Assembly (NCBI GenBank): GCA_023634235.1
Contig: JAMKCF010000006.1
Coordinates: 8,586,172-8,650,171, forward strand
Length of the DNA: 64,000 nucleotides
Origin: Pisaster brevispinus
Lineage: Eukaryota; Echinodermata; Asteroidea; Forcipulatida; Asteriidae
Reading direction: 5' to 3'
The position numbers and the translations under genes are program-made. Of the stretch, positions 52,240 through 63,960 are shown in pieces. Numbering within the stretch: position 1 is the stretch's first letter; each line of letters starts with the position of its first letter. Below the pieces are notes generated by a model that was not told the origin of the DNA, made no database searches, and saw only the letters and a program-made list of their open reading frames with translations.

Positions 52240-55200
52240 TCACGGTAATGTGTCTGGTATAGGCTTGAGAAGTTGCTTTGTGATCTCTTTGTACTTCACA
52301 AAGCCAGTCTTTTGAATTCCAAACTCTCGAAGCACGGCATCCACTGTGGAGAAAGAGCAAAGAGTCCGGTTAAATAAATAAACAAACAAAATAAATTTAT
52401 TCACTTATACATTTATGATATTTTTATAGCCCAAATTGCGTATGAATATTGTTGTATTTCCTAAAACAGCATGTTGCGCGCAAATTTGTCAGAATGTTGT
52501 ATCTTGCTTAAATAGCCTGGATGTTCACACAAAACAAGTACGTGTCGAGATACAACATTTTTTTACAGAGCATTTTCGTGTGACGTGACGTTTGTGTAAA
52601 ATCGAGTTACAATGTTTTTGCACTGACTCAAAGATATGTTCAAGATCACCAATCTCCGCTTACTAGGCAAGCGCCAAATTTCTACGCTAGCTGTGTAAGT
52701 GAAAAATGCCTAGTAACATGGAGTACGCACGGGCACAAGACATAATTCCCTGCTAACCTGTCAGCGCCGATTCTTTGCTCACGGTAAGCAGAGCCAATTT
52801 CATGGAACTAACCACATTCTGCGCTTAGGACCGTATTCTACAGTAATTCTATGCTTTAACCCTAACCATGCTAAATGCAACAATATGCACCAAATGGTAA
52901 TAGTTGTTGTGATCTGTTGCATTTGGCAGTCAACTCAGATGTCATTTTTTGACTGAATTTGTTGCATTCAACAGTGAAGAGTGACTTCTATTGTATCTGA
53001 ACAACTTATAATGGGTACACAATGTATTTCAAAATATTTTTTTGGGGAAAAGTATTGAGTATTGAGTATTGAGTATGATGTAATATTAGGTAAGAATCAT
53101 AATTCAAATCATATTCAAAAGACTGTATAATAACAGTTAAACATTACACTTATGTGCATACTGTTGCATTTAGCAGGGCAAACACCCTTGCTCAGTCCTT
53201 TCCCAAACAGCATGCCTGCACAATGCAACAATATCCCTTGTTGCATTTTGTTGCATTTGGCATGGTTCTCATTTCAACTGTGTTGCATTCTGTTGTATTT
53301 GGCAGGCTTTGTAGAGAGACCCTAATGGGGGTTAGGGTTAATGAATAATCTTGCCTACTACTAACTGACCTTCTTTATCCGAGAGTCTTTCACCGAAGTG
53401 AGTCATGATGTGTCTGAATTCATTTGCCATAATGAACTCTCTGCCCTGGGGATCAGACTGTCTGAAAGCATCTAAGATCTCCTTCAGGGGATCCTCTTCG
53501 TGTTTGTACATGATCTGAAGAAAGTCATCAAACTTGACACGCCCACCTGGTTGGCACGGGAGGGAAGAAAAAAACAGCAGCTATGATGGTGTTCATTTTG
53601 ACAATAATAAAAGGGCGGTAAACTACAAGACAACCCTCCTACTCTCGGTCAACATTTCCAGCGAGTTAAAACCATTTGAAACAATTCAAACTTCACAGGT
53701 TGTGTAAATGCACAGAACGCTGTGCACATCATGTGTATACTAAGTGTACATGTACATGTAGATGCGTGTCACACTACATGATAGCATATTGCAGCCTGGT
53801 ACAGTTTATCTATCATTTAAAACTACAGTGGATGAGCTTGAATGGTCAGATGGAGTAGGAGGGTTGACTGTGTAGCGTGTAGATACATTCACCACAGGAT
53901 ATCACATTGTCAGATGGTACATGTAGGAGGATTGACCGTGTAGTGTGTAGATACATAACGTACATTCACCACATGGCCAGGACTCAAACTTAAGGCCAGT
54001 GATTTTAGTGTTGGGCCAGTAAACACATGACCAGACAAGTCCGGTGGGGGTCTTGAGTTTTCCAATTGAATAACAAAACCTCACTTTGTAATACCTTAAA
54101 CTGAAACAAATAATGTTCAAGTGTTGATGTTGAGTCTGATACACACCTTTCAATCCTGTTGAGTGAGTGTAACAAAATATACTTAACACCAGTAACGACA
54201 GGTGAGATAAACCTTTTGCTACATGTATTGGTGCTTGTTTTACAGTCAGGAAGTTTTGATTCTGGTCTTGTAATAAAAATTCTGGTCCAGTAAACATTTT
54301 GAGATACATACCCTGTGGTCTTGTGGATTTTCCCCAAAAATTTGAGGCCTGATGGCATCATAATGCAGGCTGAAATAATTATCTATCATTCAAAACCGCA
54401 GTGAATGGTATTTAATGGTCAGACAGTATATATGTTAAAAGGACACATAAAGGTAACTATACCTGAATCTTTTCATGCCACAGAAAAGTGTTTAGACAAA
54501 TTTTGTCCTGGATTCCAGTTATCTTAAATGTTAGGCAGAACCCTCTTTCAAAGAACATGTGGAACAACTTTACAATAATGAAATCAGCTGAGGGTGGTCT
54601 AATCTCATGGAGCTGCAGAAAAGATTTCTTCACAAAATTATTTGCTAGGCTCAATGGGAGGCTTTGGAACTCTAGGTGGCAGCAGACTTACAAGGTAAAT
54701 ATCCATCGTTTACGTAGTTGCTGAGCATGCTCACATTTCCCGAGAACAATGGATTAACTGGTAAAGTCTGCTGCCACCTAGAGTCCCCAAAAGTCTCCCA
54801 TTCCTTGCGGAACTAGTCACACACAATGATGATTCGTATACCTGGCCTCATTGTTGATTTCAGGGTTCAACATAATCTAATCCATCAAACTCACGCAGAA
54901 CCGTAAGTTAAAATTTTGAAAGACTTGTGGGAGGTTAGGGTAGATCTGGAGGCGCCTGACTTACCATGTTCATACTGTTTCCGGAACTCTTTGATCTCAT
55001 CGACAGATGGATGTGTATTCAACGACCTCATCGCTACTACAAGGTCATCGCCCTTTATAAATCCCTTCCTTGACCGATCATACAGCAGAAAACATTCCTT
55101 GTATTCTGAGCAAAAGGATAAAAACAAAGTTGTTTCAAAGGATTGTGCAGCATTGGTAATATCCAACAGATAATGGCTGTTAAAGGCAGGGTATACTTTT

Positions 55201-57354
55201 GTTGGTAATTGTCAAAGACCAGTATACTTACTTAGTGTATCCCAACATATGCATAAAATAAAAAACTTTTGAAAATTTGGGCTCAATTGGTCATCGAAGT
55301 TGCACCCTTGTTGCATAGAATAGTTGTGCTTTGAGATGCCTGAGAAATGCATGAAGCCTGTCTCAAAATAAGATTAAATTTTGTTGGGTGAAAAATTACT
55401 TCTTACTTAAAAAACTACAATAATTCAGTCGTTTCTTACAATGTTTTATAATATCAATATCTCTCCAGTGCTTTTTATGGTCATTTACTTGTGGAGTAAT
55501 TACCCAAAGTTCACCCTGCCTTCAAAAAAGATACCTGAATACCGGCCGGAAACTTCAATGAAGTCACCAGCTGTTCCTCCTTTCCCATGAAGTTTACAAT
55601 ACTGCCATTAAACCCATAAGGAACAGTAAACAGATTTCAACATTTTTTGAGTCATACAGAGAGTACTACTTTTGAGGACCCCCCCTTCTTCATTTGAACA
55701 TTTTTTCATTCAAACTTGATGCACATTACTTTTCAACATTTGGGTTCAACCCATACTATTTAAAATATACCCAGTCAGTTCCCTTATACATGTAGTGGTT
55801 TATTACTTTATTTACAGGTCAGTGTTTTTAGCATCGGGCCAGTAAACTTATACATGTAACTGGAAAAGTCCGCCAGTCATGTGTGTTTGAATAATAATAC
55901 CTCATCTCATCTCCAATTAAAAAAAATATGTTCAAGTGTTGACTTTGACTTTTTTACATCTTTCTTATTCAGTTGAGTATGCAAGTATATAATGTACCAA
56001 TAAGATTAAACAAGAACAGTTTAATTGTGACACTGTATAGAAATTTTTTTTCTCATAATATGATTCTGGTCTTGTAACAAATTTTCTTGCCCAGCGGAAG
56101 AGCTCAAGCCCTGCAGTCTTGTTGATTTTGAACTATCACGTGTCTGTCTGTGTCAGAATACTCAGATGTACCAAAAACTACCATGTGTTCCAGTATTTGC
56201 ATCCAAACAAAGACGAACCCGAATTATTGTTTTAAAATGAATTGGAAATAGAAAACATTGAATATTTTATCACTTGTGATAGTTAACTGCCGAATGCAGG
56301 AGGAGGGTTATGATAAACTAATTGCCATTGATCATAGGAAATTAAAAGAGAACAATTTCCATATGACTGCCACTTTCAAGGGAATTTTTTATTTTATTTT
56401 TACAATTTCTTTCTCAAGAAATTGGTAGCTAAAACGCCAACTATTAACCTTCAATCTTTAGAAGAAAATTTAAGAGGACATTTCATCCCGCAACTGGAAC
56501 TGCTGCGCACTAAAAAGGAACTTTAAAAAAAAGGAACTAATTAAAAAGGCGCCTCGAGACTCGAGAGTAGCGTTTTCAAGACCACAACACAAGTAGACCC
56601 ACAAAATGGCTTACTTTTCATGATATCGACACTTTGTAATAAATATTGTACTGGTCAATGACACGTGCCTGTTCTTCTCTGTATACATTCTATCAACCTT
56701 ACGGAATAATAATTTGACCTAAAAAAATCATGGGAGATAAAGTAGCAGTTGGATACTGTACATTAGCCATAAGAAGTTTTTCAAGAAAAAAGGGAATTTG
56801 GATATTGGATTGAACTTTAGAAACACTAATCACTTCTTATCAATAAACAATATCAGTCATGTCAGTGACAGTGGTACTGTTTGTTAGTAAGTTAATTAGG
56901 AAATACAAATAGTACTTTGTAGGTAACACTACATTATTTATTAGTACATATTCTTAACTATACTATTTTCAACAGTTCATTGCTACTTTCCTGATTTTCA
57001 ATAATTTTGCGCACACAACAAAACAAAAGAAGGAACCAACCAGCCAGCCGTGAGGGCGTGGTTCACAAAAGACCGCATTCTTTAACTGTGAGTTCTAGTT
57101 GTGGGAGGAACAACAGCCTGCGCGCAGACCGAGTATAGAATGTATAGTTACTATAGTCTAATTTTAACATAACTTAACACTAACAGTGGGTTCAAATTCA
57201 ATCAAAAGTCGCACTTACCATCAATTTGCTTTTGCGTGAAAACGTGTGCCTGTTAAGGGAACACAAAGAAATGAAGACATTATATATCGTTAAGATGTCA
57301 AACATGTTCCTAATTAACTTAATTGAAAAGGTTTAATTTGCGTTCACTTACCAT
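52240..57354 (-). CDS. CALML4: Calmodulin-like protein 4, complete, 5 coding exons
   Basis: Coding exons: 57352-57354 (ATG only), 57219-57249, 54965-55105, 53370-53546, 52240-52343. They total 456 nt, giving 151 aa plus TGA; human CALML4 has 153 aa. The N-terminus MAHVFTQKQIDEYKECFLLY closely follows the human order (INEYKECFSLYD). Later stretches DDLVVAMRSL, EEDPLKEIL, GERLSDKEVD and GFVKYKEI also match. Four EF-hand-like units are present but all look unable to bind Ca2+: loop 1 has Lys25 at position 5 and Asp at 12, loop 2 is shortened (EHGGRVKFDDF), and loops 3 and 4 lack the acidic pattern. Human CALML4 is a light chain of MYO7B in the intermicrovillar adhesion complex of brush borders; a microvillar role here is inferred. 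The intron right after the initiator ATG is typical of calmodulin-family genes. Introns hold inverted-repeat elements at 54652-54801 and 55180-55524. Confidence 0.9.
52857..53341. mobile_element. Element bounded by TTAACCCTAAC, in CALML4 intron 4
   Basis: Left end TTAACCCTAACCATGC, right end GGGGTTAGGGTTAA, about 485 bp apart. The interior repeats GTTGCATTTGGCA several times in both orientations. It ends about 30 bp from CALML4 exon 4. The termini read as about two telomere-type TTAGGG units facing inward. Confidence 0.6.
53978..54351. mobile_element. AGGGCTCGAATTTG-family element in CALML4 intron 3
   Basis: Contains GGCCAGTGATTTTAGTGTTG, GGGCCAGTAAACA and the right-end block AAAAATTTGAGGCCT; ends are diverged from the full copy at 28532-28874. 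Confidence 0.55.
54652..54801. mobile_element. AATGGGAG hairpin element in CALML4 intron 3
   Basis: AATGGGAGGCTTTGGAACTC and TAGGTGGCAGCAGACTT at the left are mirrored by AAGTCTGCTGCCACCTA and AAAGTCTCCCATT at the right. 150 bp, no ORF. Confidence 0.7.
55180..55524. mobile_element. TTAAAGGCAGGGTATAC inverted-repeat element
   Basis: Starts TTAAAGGCAGGGTATACTTT followed by TTGGTAATTGTCAAAGACC; ends TAATTACCC...CACCCTGCCTTCA. 345 bp, no ORF, 75 bp from CALML4 exon 3. I associate this repeat type with echinoderm genomes, which supports the taxonomic guess. Confidence 0.65.
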
Positions 57355-57979
57355 TTCGATTCCTCAGAATTGACTGACACTGACAGTCACACACAGAGTA
57401 CTGACCTATACGAGATGGAGCTATAACTAGCTAGCTACGGTACGTGTTAATGGTTAGCTTAGTCGAGGCTGGAATCAGACAATCCCCCGACTAGTACTGA
57501 TTTCAACCTCGTTCTCAGTTTTACGTTAGCTTTCAACACAAACTTGAAACTCCCGAGATAAATGAAAGTCTTAGTGTTAGTGTTCTATTGCACACGGTGA
57601 TTATGCAATGCAACCACTGATGCAACTGACTGCTCCGTGAGAGAATGTTCCATGGTTGTTCGAACTACACTCATCGGACTGTGGCCGGAGAGCGATCAGG
57701 CGAAACTTTGGAAAACGTTGCCAAAAGATGATATCACTTATCTGATTAAATTATCCAATAATGTATGTGCAGAGGTATGAACAACTATCATTTTATCGGT
57801 TTGGGGGCTCACTGTGTATAATTTAAAAAGGAGAGTGCACAATTACTTTAAAATTTTCCCACCGCCCACCACCTCAAATCATGGGAGGCATCCCATGTGC
57901 ACTGCATATAAATACTAGTGGTAGTGCATGCATCCACATGCAGCATGCACTAGCACTGCATGCAAGTTATGGGCAAGTT
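57355..57979. other. CALML4 5' flank
   Basis: The GAATCGAAATG start of CALML4 lies at the left edge. Upstream of it are mixed sequence with a moderately GC-rich patch near 57640-57720 and no conserved exon. It may contain the promoter shared or split with the divergent carrier gene. Confidence 0.35.
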
Positions 57980-58218
57980 ATAGTTGCGATAATCGTAACC
58001 CACCATCCTCCCGACCCACCATCCTCCGGCCCCCGACGGGAGGATGGTGGGTTACGATTATCACAACTATATGCAAGTTAGTGCAAGTGCATGCCTATCT
58101 ATCTATAAATATAATTATACAATTTAGTTAGTATTTATCGTAACCCTCCATCCTCCCGATGGGGGCGATGGTCGTAGATCCAGACCGTTGGGAGGATGGA
58201 GGGTTATGATCATTGCAA
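57980..58218. repeat. Two adjacent CCATCCTCCCG hairpins upstream of CALML4
   Basis: Hairpin 1 (57980-58070): arms ATAGTTGCGATAATCGTAAC plus CCACCATCCTCCCG and the reverse complement, one visible mismatch. Hairpin 2 (58136-58218): arms ATCGTAACCCTCCATCCTCC and the near-complement ending GGTTATGATCATTGC. They share sequence, so they are related insertions. Confidence 0.75.
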
Positions 58219-58242
58219 CTGGTGTAAGCCAGCATCAGGATA

Positions 58243-58446
58243 GGGCCTAATTTCATAAAGCAACTAACTTACTAAGCACAAAAGTTTGCTAAGCACAGCA
58301 AAATATTGCTTAGCTAGCAGAAAATGTTTACCAGCCAAAATTCCATAAAGTTCACACAGTTTTGACTGGTGCCCAACTCATTTTTTGCTTAGCATAGAAA
58401 TGTGCTAAGCAGTGTTTCCTGCTTAACAGCTTTATAAAATGGGGCC
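58243..58446. mobile_element. GGGCCCAATTTCAT inverted-repeat element
   Basis: Starts GGGCCTAATTTCATAAAGC and ends GCTTTATAAAATGGGGCCC, with CTAAGCACA/TGTGCTTAG-like inner repeats. Confidence 0.65.
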
Positions 58447-59734
58447 CAGGTCGTGGCTGGCGCTGCTGACCCGGCTGGCATGTTGTGGCGTTTCTGGCGG
58501 TATAAACCCGGGGCGTAGAATTATGCTCCTGCATGCCGAAATTGATGTGAATTAAACAGCCACGAGTCTACTCCAATCTTTGCACTTGCTGCAGACACAA
58601 ACAATGTTTGCCTGCCCATTTTGCATTATTGTTGACTTGTTCTGTTGGCATATTTTATTAGTAAATTGTTATTTACTCATAAACTTGTCAAAGAATTTGC
58701 TATTTTATCTAACGTTGTTGTTAATAAAAAGTATTATATGATTAGTATTAAATCAGAACAGAGCAAGGATGATTCAATAATTAAGCACTTTCACAATTAT
58801 GAGCCATCTAATTCAGTTATTGATCATGGGGCATTTATTTATAAATTTTTTTGAACAGTCCTTGACGCCTGCGACTCTGTGCTAGAACTTCAAAGTTCAA
58901 ACATGTGTCTGGACAGTGCATGGCAGTTCGAACGCTGAGTTGCAGATGGTGGCATGTTGGAAGTAAACAAATCATTATTACTGTGAAGTTGCTTATTTTT
59001 TATTAAAGAGAATCTGTCCGTAGCCCCAAGTGTGGCGAAGGACACATTGCCCTGAAAGTGTATATTCAAGCCCTTGTTGCCAGCTTCGACTCAACGCTTA
59101 AAGTTAACGCACCCGTCTGTCTGGAAGGTGCATGATGATAGTTGGTTCGAGAGTACTGAGTCACAGATGGTAATGAGTGATCAAAATAAATAAATCTGTC
59201 CCCAATAAACAAGATAGCGCAAGTTACCGTTAAAGTGTTCATTGCCTTAAAACTTAGATTCTGTGATTGATCCACATGGAACAATATTACCTCCGTCCAG
59301 AAAATGTTTGTAGTATGGTGGTTGTTATATTAGGTGGAATAATTCAAGAAGTATAAAGGCACGCTCTAGGTTGTACGTTACAAAGACACATACACAAACA
59401 AATATTTTGAAGCTGAGTATGTTTTCTTAGATGGGGAGTGAGTTTATTCCATAGTGATGGGCCAGAGTGTGAAGAGGATCAGATTGGGTGGCTTTAAGAA
59501 GAATGCCAGTCAGAATATTGAGATTGCATCAACAGAAGGCGACAATGCAACACCATAAAGAGTACAAAATAATCTCAGTTCATAATCTTTATCAAATTAC
59601 TGTTTTTCAGACGATGTTAATTTTCATTTGATTTCGTGGAAGCGGTCTACCCACAAACCATCAGCGCCACCAAAAGTTCCCGATCTTGATTTGATGTGGT
59701 TTTCACTCAGCCCAATGCCTCCGCCTCATTGAAG

Positions 59735-62700
59735 ATGATAGAGAGATCCGAGCAGGAACATCCGATTCGAAGGATCCAGGAGGATCATCATCACCTCTGC
59801 GATATCTCGGTCAAAGCAGAGAGTAGTAAACATGCTGCAGAGGTAAGGATAGTAAAATCCAACCTTATCGATCAATCAATCAATCATCAGGCAATTGTAG
59901 GAGTGCCATCATTCTAGTTAGCTGTTCTGAGGTGCTTAGCAAAGTGAAGACAAATTTAAGACAAATGATTTCACAGAATTTCATGTGGAGGTGACAAGTG
60001 CATTGAACTAAAGTGTAAGCAGATTTGGAGAGATGAGTCTGAGCTGTAAGGAGTCAAGTGTCTGGAGTTCATAGGGGAGATCATTCTATAGTTTTTGGTG
60101 CACATGCAAGGAAGCTTCTATCACCTGATGAAGAATGAGATAGGAATGTTCAACAGTAGTTTATTTGATGATTACAGATTGGGCCAAGGATGGTATGTAC
60201 ACATTATGTCTCTTATTTACACTGGGGCTAGACTTTCCAAGTCAGCGGTAGGATTTTGTGATTAATTCTTTGTTGTATGGGTAACCAATGTAATTCGCTT
60301 TACAAGTGTTGGAGTAATATGCTCAAAATTTCTTCCACTGGAAAGAACACTCAAAGCATTCTGGGCATGTTGTAGCTTCTTCACGAGACACTGACCTTTT
60401 GATAACTGGCTGTATGCGCCCATCCTGTAAAAATAGAGACAGTACTTAAACACACAGACCCAAGATTTAAAAAAATTCTAACAACTTCTTTGGGAAAGCT
60501 TCAGAATAGTACAAAGCCTCCCGCAAAATCCGGCACTATGAAATTGTCCCTGGAGCTTAGTGCTTACAGGACACTGGTGCTGAGGACCAACTGAACACTT
60601 GTGCTTAGGGCGTACAGAACACTGGTTCCTGGGCCTAAAGAACACTGGTACCTGGTGCCTACAGAACACTGGTGACTAGGACAGATGGAATATTTTTGCC
60701 AAGTGCCTGTAGAAAACTGGTGCCTACGGACTTTGAGACGCTAGTTCCTAAGGCCTACAGAACCTCGGTGCCTAGGTCCTACAGAACCTCGGTGCCTAGG
60801 TCCTACAGAACAATGGTGCCTAGGTCCTACAGAACAATGGTGCCTAGGTCCTACAGAACAATGGCTCCTATGGCCTACAGAACCTCGGTGCCTAGATCCT
60901 ACAGAACATCGGTGCCTAGGTCCTACAGAACAACGGTGCCTACAGTGTAGGTCCTACAGAACACTGGTGCCTAGGTCATACAGAACACTGGTGCCTAGGT
61001 CCTACAGAACACAGAACACTGGTGCCTAGGTCCTACAGAACACTGGTGCCTAGGTCCTACAGAACACTGGTGCCTAGGTCCTACAGAACACTGGTGCCTA
61101 GGTCCTACAGAACAATGGCTCCTATGGCCTACAGAACACTGGTGCCTAGGGCCAATGCAACAATTTTTGCCTAGGGCCTATAGAAAACTGGTGCCTTCGG
61201 CATTTGGAAGGCTATTAGTGCCTAGGGCCTGTAGAACACTGGTGCCTAGGCCTACAGAACACTGGTGCCTAGGGCCCACGGAACACTCAATCTGGCCCTG
61301 CCATTAGTATGGTACCACCAATTTTGATGCACCAATTCGTGTGTCAGTAAACTTGACTAATAATGAATACTCAATTTTATTAATTGTGCATAGAGTGATC
61401 ACCAGTAGTTCCCTTCCATCCTGTGGTTTGTTTACACTGATTTGACGAAGGTCTGTTTTGTAGCATTGTTACTCAACACAACTGTCTGTTTTTGATCATT
61501 GTGTACGTGCTTTACAGGGTGAGCCGTTGCAGCCGCATCCCAGGTGTTAGTTGTGATTTGGGAAATGAGGTCTCCAAATTCATTCAGAAGGTTAAAACTA
61601 GGTGTCGATGCAAATAGTTTAATTCCAATTTCCAACACTTTTGTATATAACGAAGGGTGTTCAAACAAACAAAAAATCCTGACACATAACTGGGTCTGCT
61701 TAAACAGAAAATATAGCTTAACAGTTTCCTGTTTACTGAAAAATGAGCAGGATATCAGTCACATGGTACACATGACATGATATTTTGGCTGGTTACCTTT
61801 TAAAAAAGATTAGGCCCCCTATTTGCATAATTTGTTTGTCCTTACATGTTACTCTTTGTGCTTTTAAAATTGGGCTCTGAAAAACATGTTGGCTGTACAA
61901 AGGTAAATTCATGGTGACTCCAGTGCTTATTCAGTGTGACGTTGTTACTCGTACTGTACATTTGTATCTTTGTTAGATTGATGAAACCACGTGGCCCCGT
62001 TTTAATGGAAATGCTTACCACGGAATACTGTGCTTACTGCGCCCGGTAAAACATGTGATTTGATCGGCCATAAGCGCAAAACTCCGTGGTAAGCAGAGCC
62101 ATGAAATTGGGCCTAGCTGGTGTTGAACTTGGCCATTGCTTTAGTAGCCCAAAGCATAAAGATAGTATGTAGGTACTCGTCTAATCACTCACGCATCACC
62201 TGTGTGCTCCTTTTGCAGTAACCATGGTAACACAGGCAATCTGACTCCAAAAAAGGCACACCCAAGGCTTATTGTGGGTGATGCCGTCATGTGATTGCTG
62301 GCCATATGACTTGCACATTTGTAGATTAAAACTTACCACATTTGTTCATCGTTATTCACTTTTTCCACAGTTAGACCGTAGAGAAAAACTTACTTACAGA
62401 CATTAATGGTCAGCATTAAAACTTAATTTTGCTTAACATGTTTTTCCCCATCTATAGTTTTAGATTTATTCAATTATTCTTTTAAACTATACCTACTGAG
62501 TGTTTAAAGTTAAGTCCGATTTATACAACATGCGAATTATGAAACCGAAGGCTATTGCATCACAATTGGGCTAATAGAGCGTTCTGGTTGTTTGCGTCAA
62601 GTAGGAACCAGGCTTGACTTTCCATGATAATTGTCTGTTGACCCCTTGCACCAACGTCCTGTGTGGTTAATGCTCACCATTTTAGGAGTCAAATTGCACT

Positions 62701-63474
62701 TTAAAATTATGGTAAGCGTGTAAATGCAGCATAGCCTAAAAAGTGCACTACACTGTATAACACATGGGGACAAAACTTCCAAAATGGCGCACTCAAGATT
62801 ATTGTGATGATAATGTCAGGTGAATTGGGTCAATACCATCTCCATTCCCTTTCCTCCCCACCCCCACCCCCCATCAGCCCTGCCCCCTAAATTGTTGCAA
62901 CTAGCAAGCCATGAAAGACCAGGGCCCATTTTTTTTAGAGCTGCTCCAATGGCTGATTTTGTACTTACTGTGGGATTTACATTTCATAGCGCTGCAAACC
63001 GTAAGCACACGAAAAGGCATTCCGGTGCTTACTGTATAAAAATTAATGACGTATGCAAATCCATAGTGAACGTGCAAGCTGGTTAGCTGGCTGCCTATAA
63101 TTTTCTTGCTAACCTGTGAAATACACATACGCTTAAGCAATTTTTTCTGCTGCTGTTAGCACGAAAGTTTGCTTACCGTTAAGCAGTGCTATGAAGTTGG
63201 GCCCTGTAATGTGAGACTGTAACGTAGTATGACTTGAGGCCATCCAGAGACTCTGGGATGAACTTATTCCTGCCTACATGTACCATAGACTCACCTGATC
63301 AAGTAAATCTGACATAAATCCACCAAGATTCTGTTTCATTTTGCACTGTGTTCTTGCAGTATAACCCCCCTCAGTGGAAGGAGGTGACGGCATCCCTGAC
63401 TGCTGGGGCAGTGGCCGGAGCAACCGCCAAGACGACCATTGCACCTCTAGATAGAACAAAGATATTGTTCCAAA
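59735..63474 (+). CDS. SLC25A42: Mitochondrial carrier, SLC25A42-like, 5' part; continues past the window
   Basis: The exon at 63360-63474 (acceptor TTCTTGCAG, donor GTGAGTG) encodes YNPPQWKEVTASLTAGAVAG followed by ATAKTTIAPLDRTKILFQ. This is the first transmembrane helix of an SLC25 carrier with the P-x-D-x-x-K signature (PLDRTK); APLDRTKI.FQ is typical of SLC25A42, which imports coenzyme A and adenosine 3',5'-diphosphate into mitochondria. A likely first coding exon is 59735-59842 (MIERSEQEHPIRRIQEDHHH and 16 more residues, donor GAG/GTAAGG). It ends in phase 0, as the next exon needs, and an in-frame TGA lies upstream at 59687. The N-terminal exon is weaker because that part of carriers is not conserved. 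A TTTTCACTCAG acceptor at 59710 could mean a separate 5' UTR exon. About five sixths of the protein lies beyond 64000. Confidence 0.72.
60550..61292. repeat. 24-bp minisatellite, about 30 units, in the carrier intron
   Basis: Unit GTGCCTAGGTCCTACAGAAC plus ACTG, with CTCG, AATG and ATCG variants at the last positions. Edges are degenerate and the centre (60720-61290) is regular. Because 24 is a multiple of 3 the array is open in several frames (for example VPRSYRTS repeats), but it lies between two carrier exons and shows no coding context. Confidence 0.92.
61993..62113. mobile_element. GGGCCCAATTTCAT element, short copy
   Basis: Ends GGCCCCGTTTTAATGG and CCATGAAATTGGGCC with TTACCACGGA/TCCGTGGTAA inner inverted repeat. 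Confidence 0.55.
62922..63204. mobile_element. GGGCCCAATTTCAT element, long copy, near the carrier exon
   Basis: Starts GGGCCCATTTTTTTTAGAGC and ends GCTATGAAGTTGGGCCC, 155 bp before the exon at 63360. Interior resembles 50427-50693 in reverse (GTATGCAAATCCATAGTGAA). Confidence 0.65.
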
Positions 63475-63737
63475 GTGAGTGTTCCCTTTTTGGGGTCTTG
63501 TCCACAGACATTAGGAGGCGGCGGAGAAATTTCAATTTGGGAAGAATCAGACATGCAACTGATCAGCTGGTTGCTTCTTTATTCTCTACATTTCTTTGAG
63601 ATTGATTTTGTAGCACCTTATAAGGGTTTACAAGGTGTCGTGGCAAATTCGGCATCCAATGCCAGAAATACCAGGTCAAACCCCTTCTCGTAGTGATAAG
63701 TGTAACTGAGTTCATTTTGTGCATCTCACAACATGCA

Positions 63738-63960
63738 GGACCTATTAGTCAATATCTTTGTTCGGGGGTGCCAGTCAGAAGCCATGCAACCGTTAGCTGC
63801 CGTGTAGCCAGGGATCACACGCAAGCTTACGATACAACCTGGGAAGCGGCAGCCACGGGATCACCTTAAGGGGATGCGACTTTTTAATAATAAACATCAA
63901 GTAATAAACCACAAGGGAAACTGACTGAGTACATTTTTTAATAACTTCATAACGAACGCT
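63738..63960 (-). mobile_element. tRNA-derived SINE body at the right edge
   Basis: GGGGTGCCAGTCAGAAGCCA, GATCACCTTAAGGGGATGCG and AACCACAAGGGAAACTGACT match the body of the 2516-3025 family. A fragment of the tRNA-Leu SINE (63595-63740) abuts it. Confidence 0.65.

Noticed and set aside
60672..60950. 92-codon ORF with VPRSYRTS repeats
   Set aside because: It is the 24-bp minisatellite read in frame, located between two carrier exons.
60550..61292. CRISPR-like array
   Set aside because: Units abut with no unique spacers; this is a tandem minisatellite in a eukaryotic genome.
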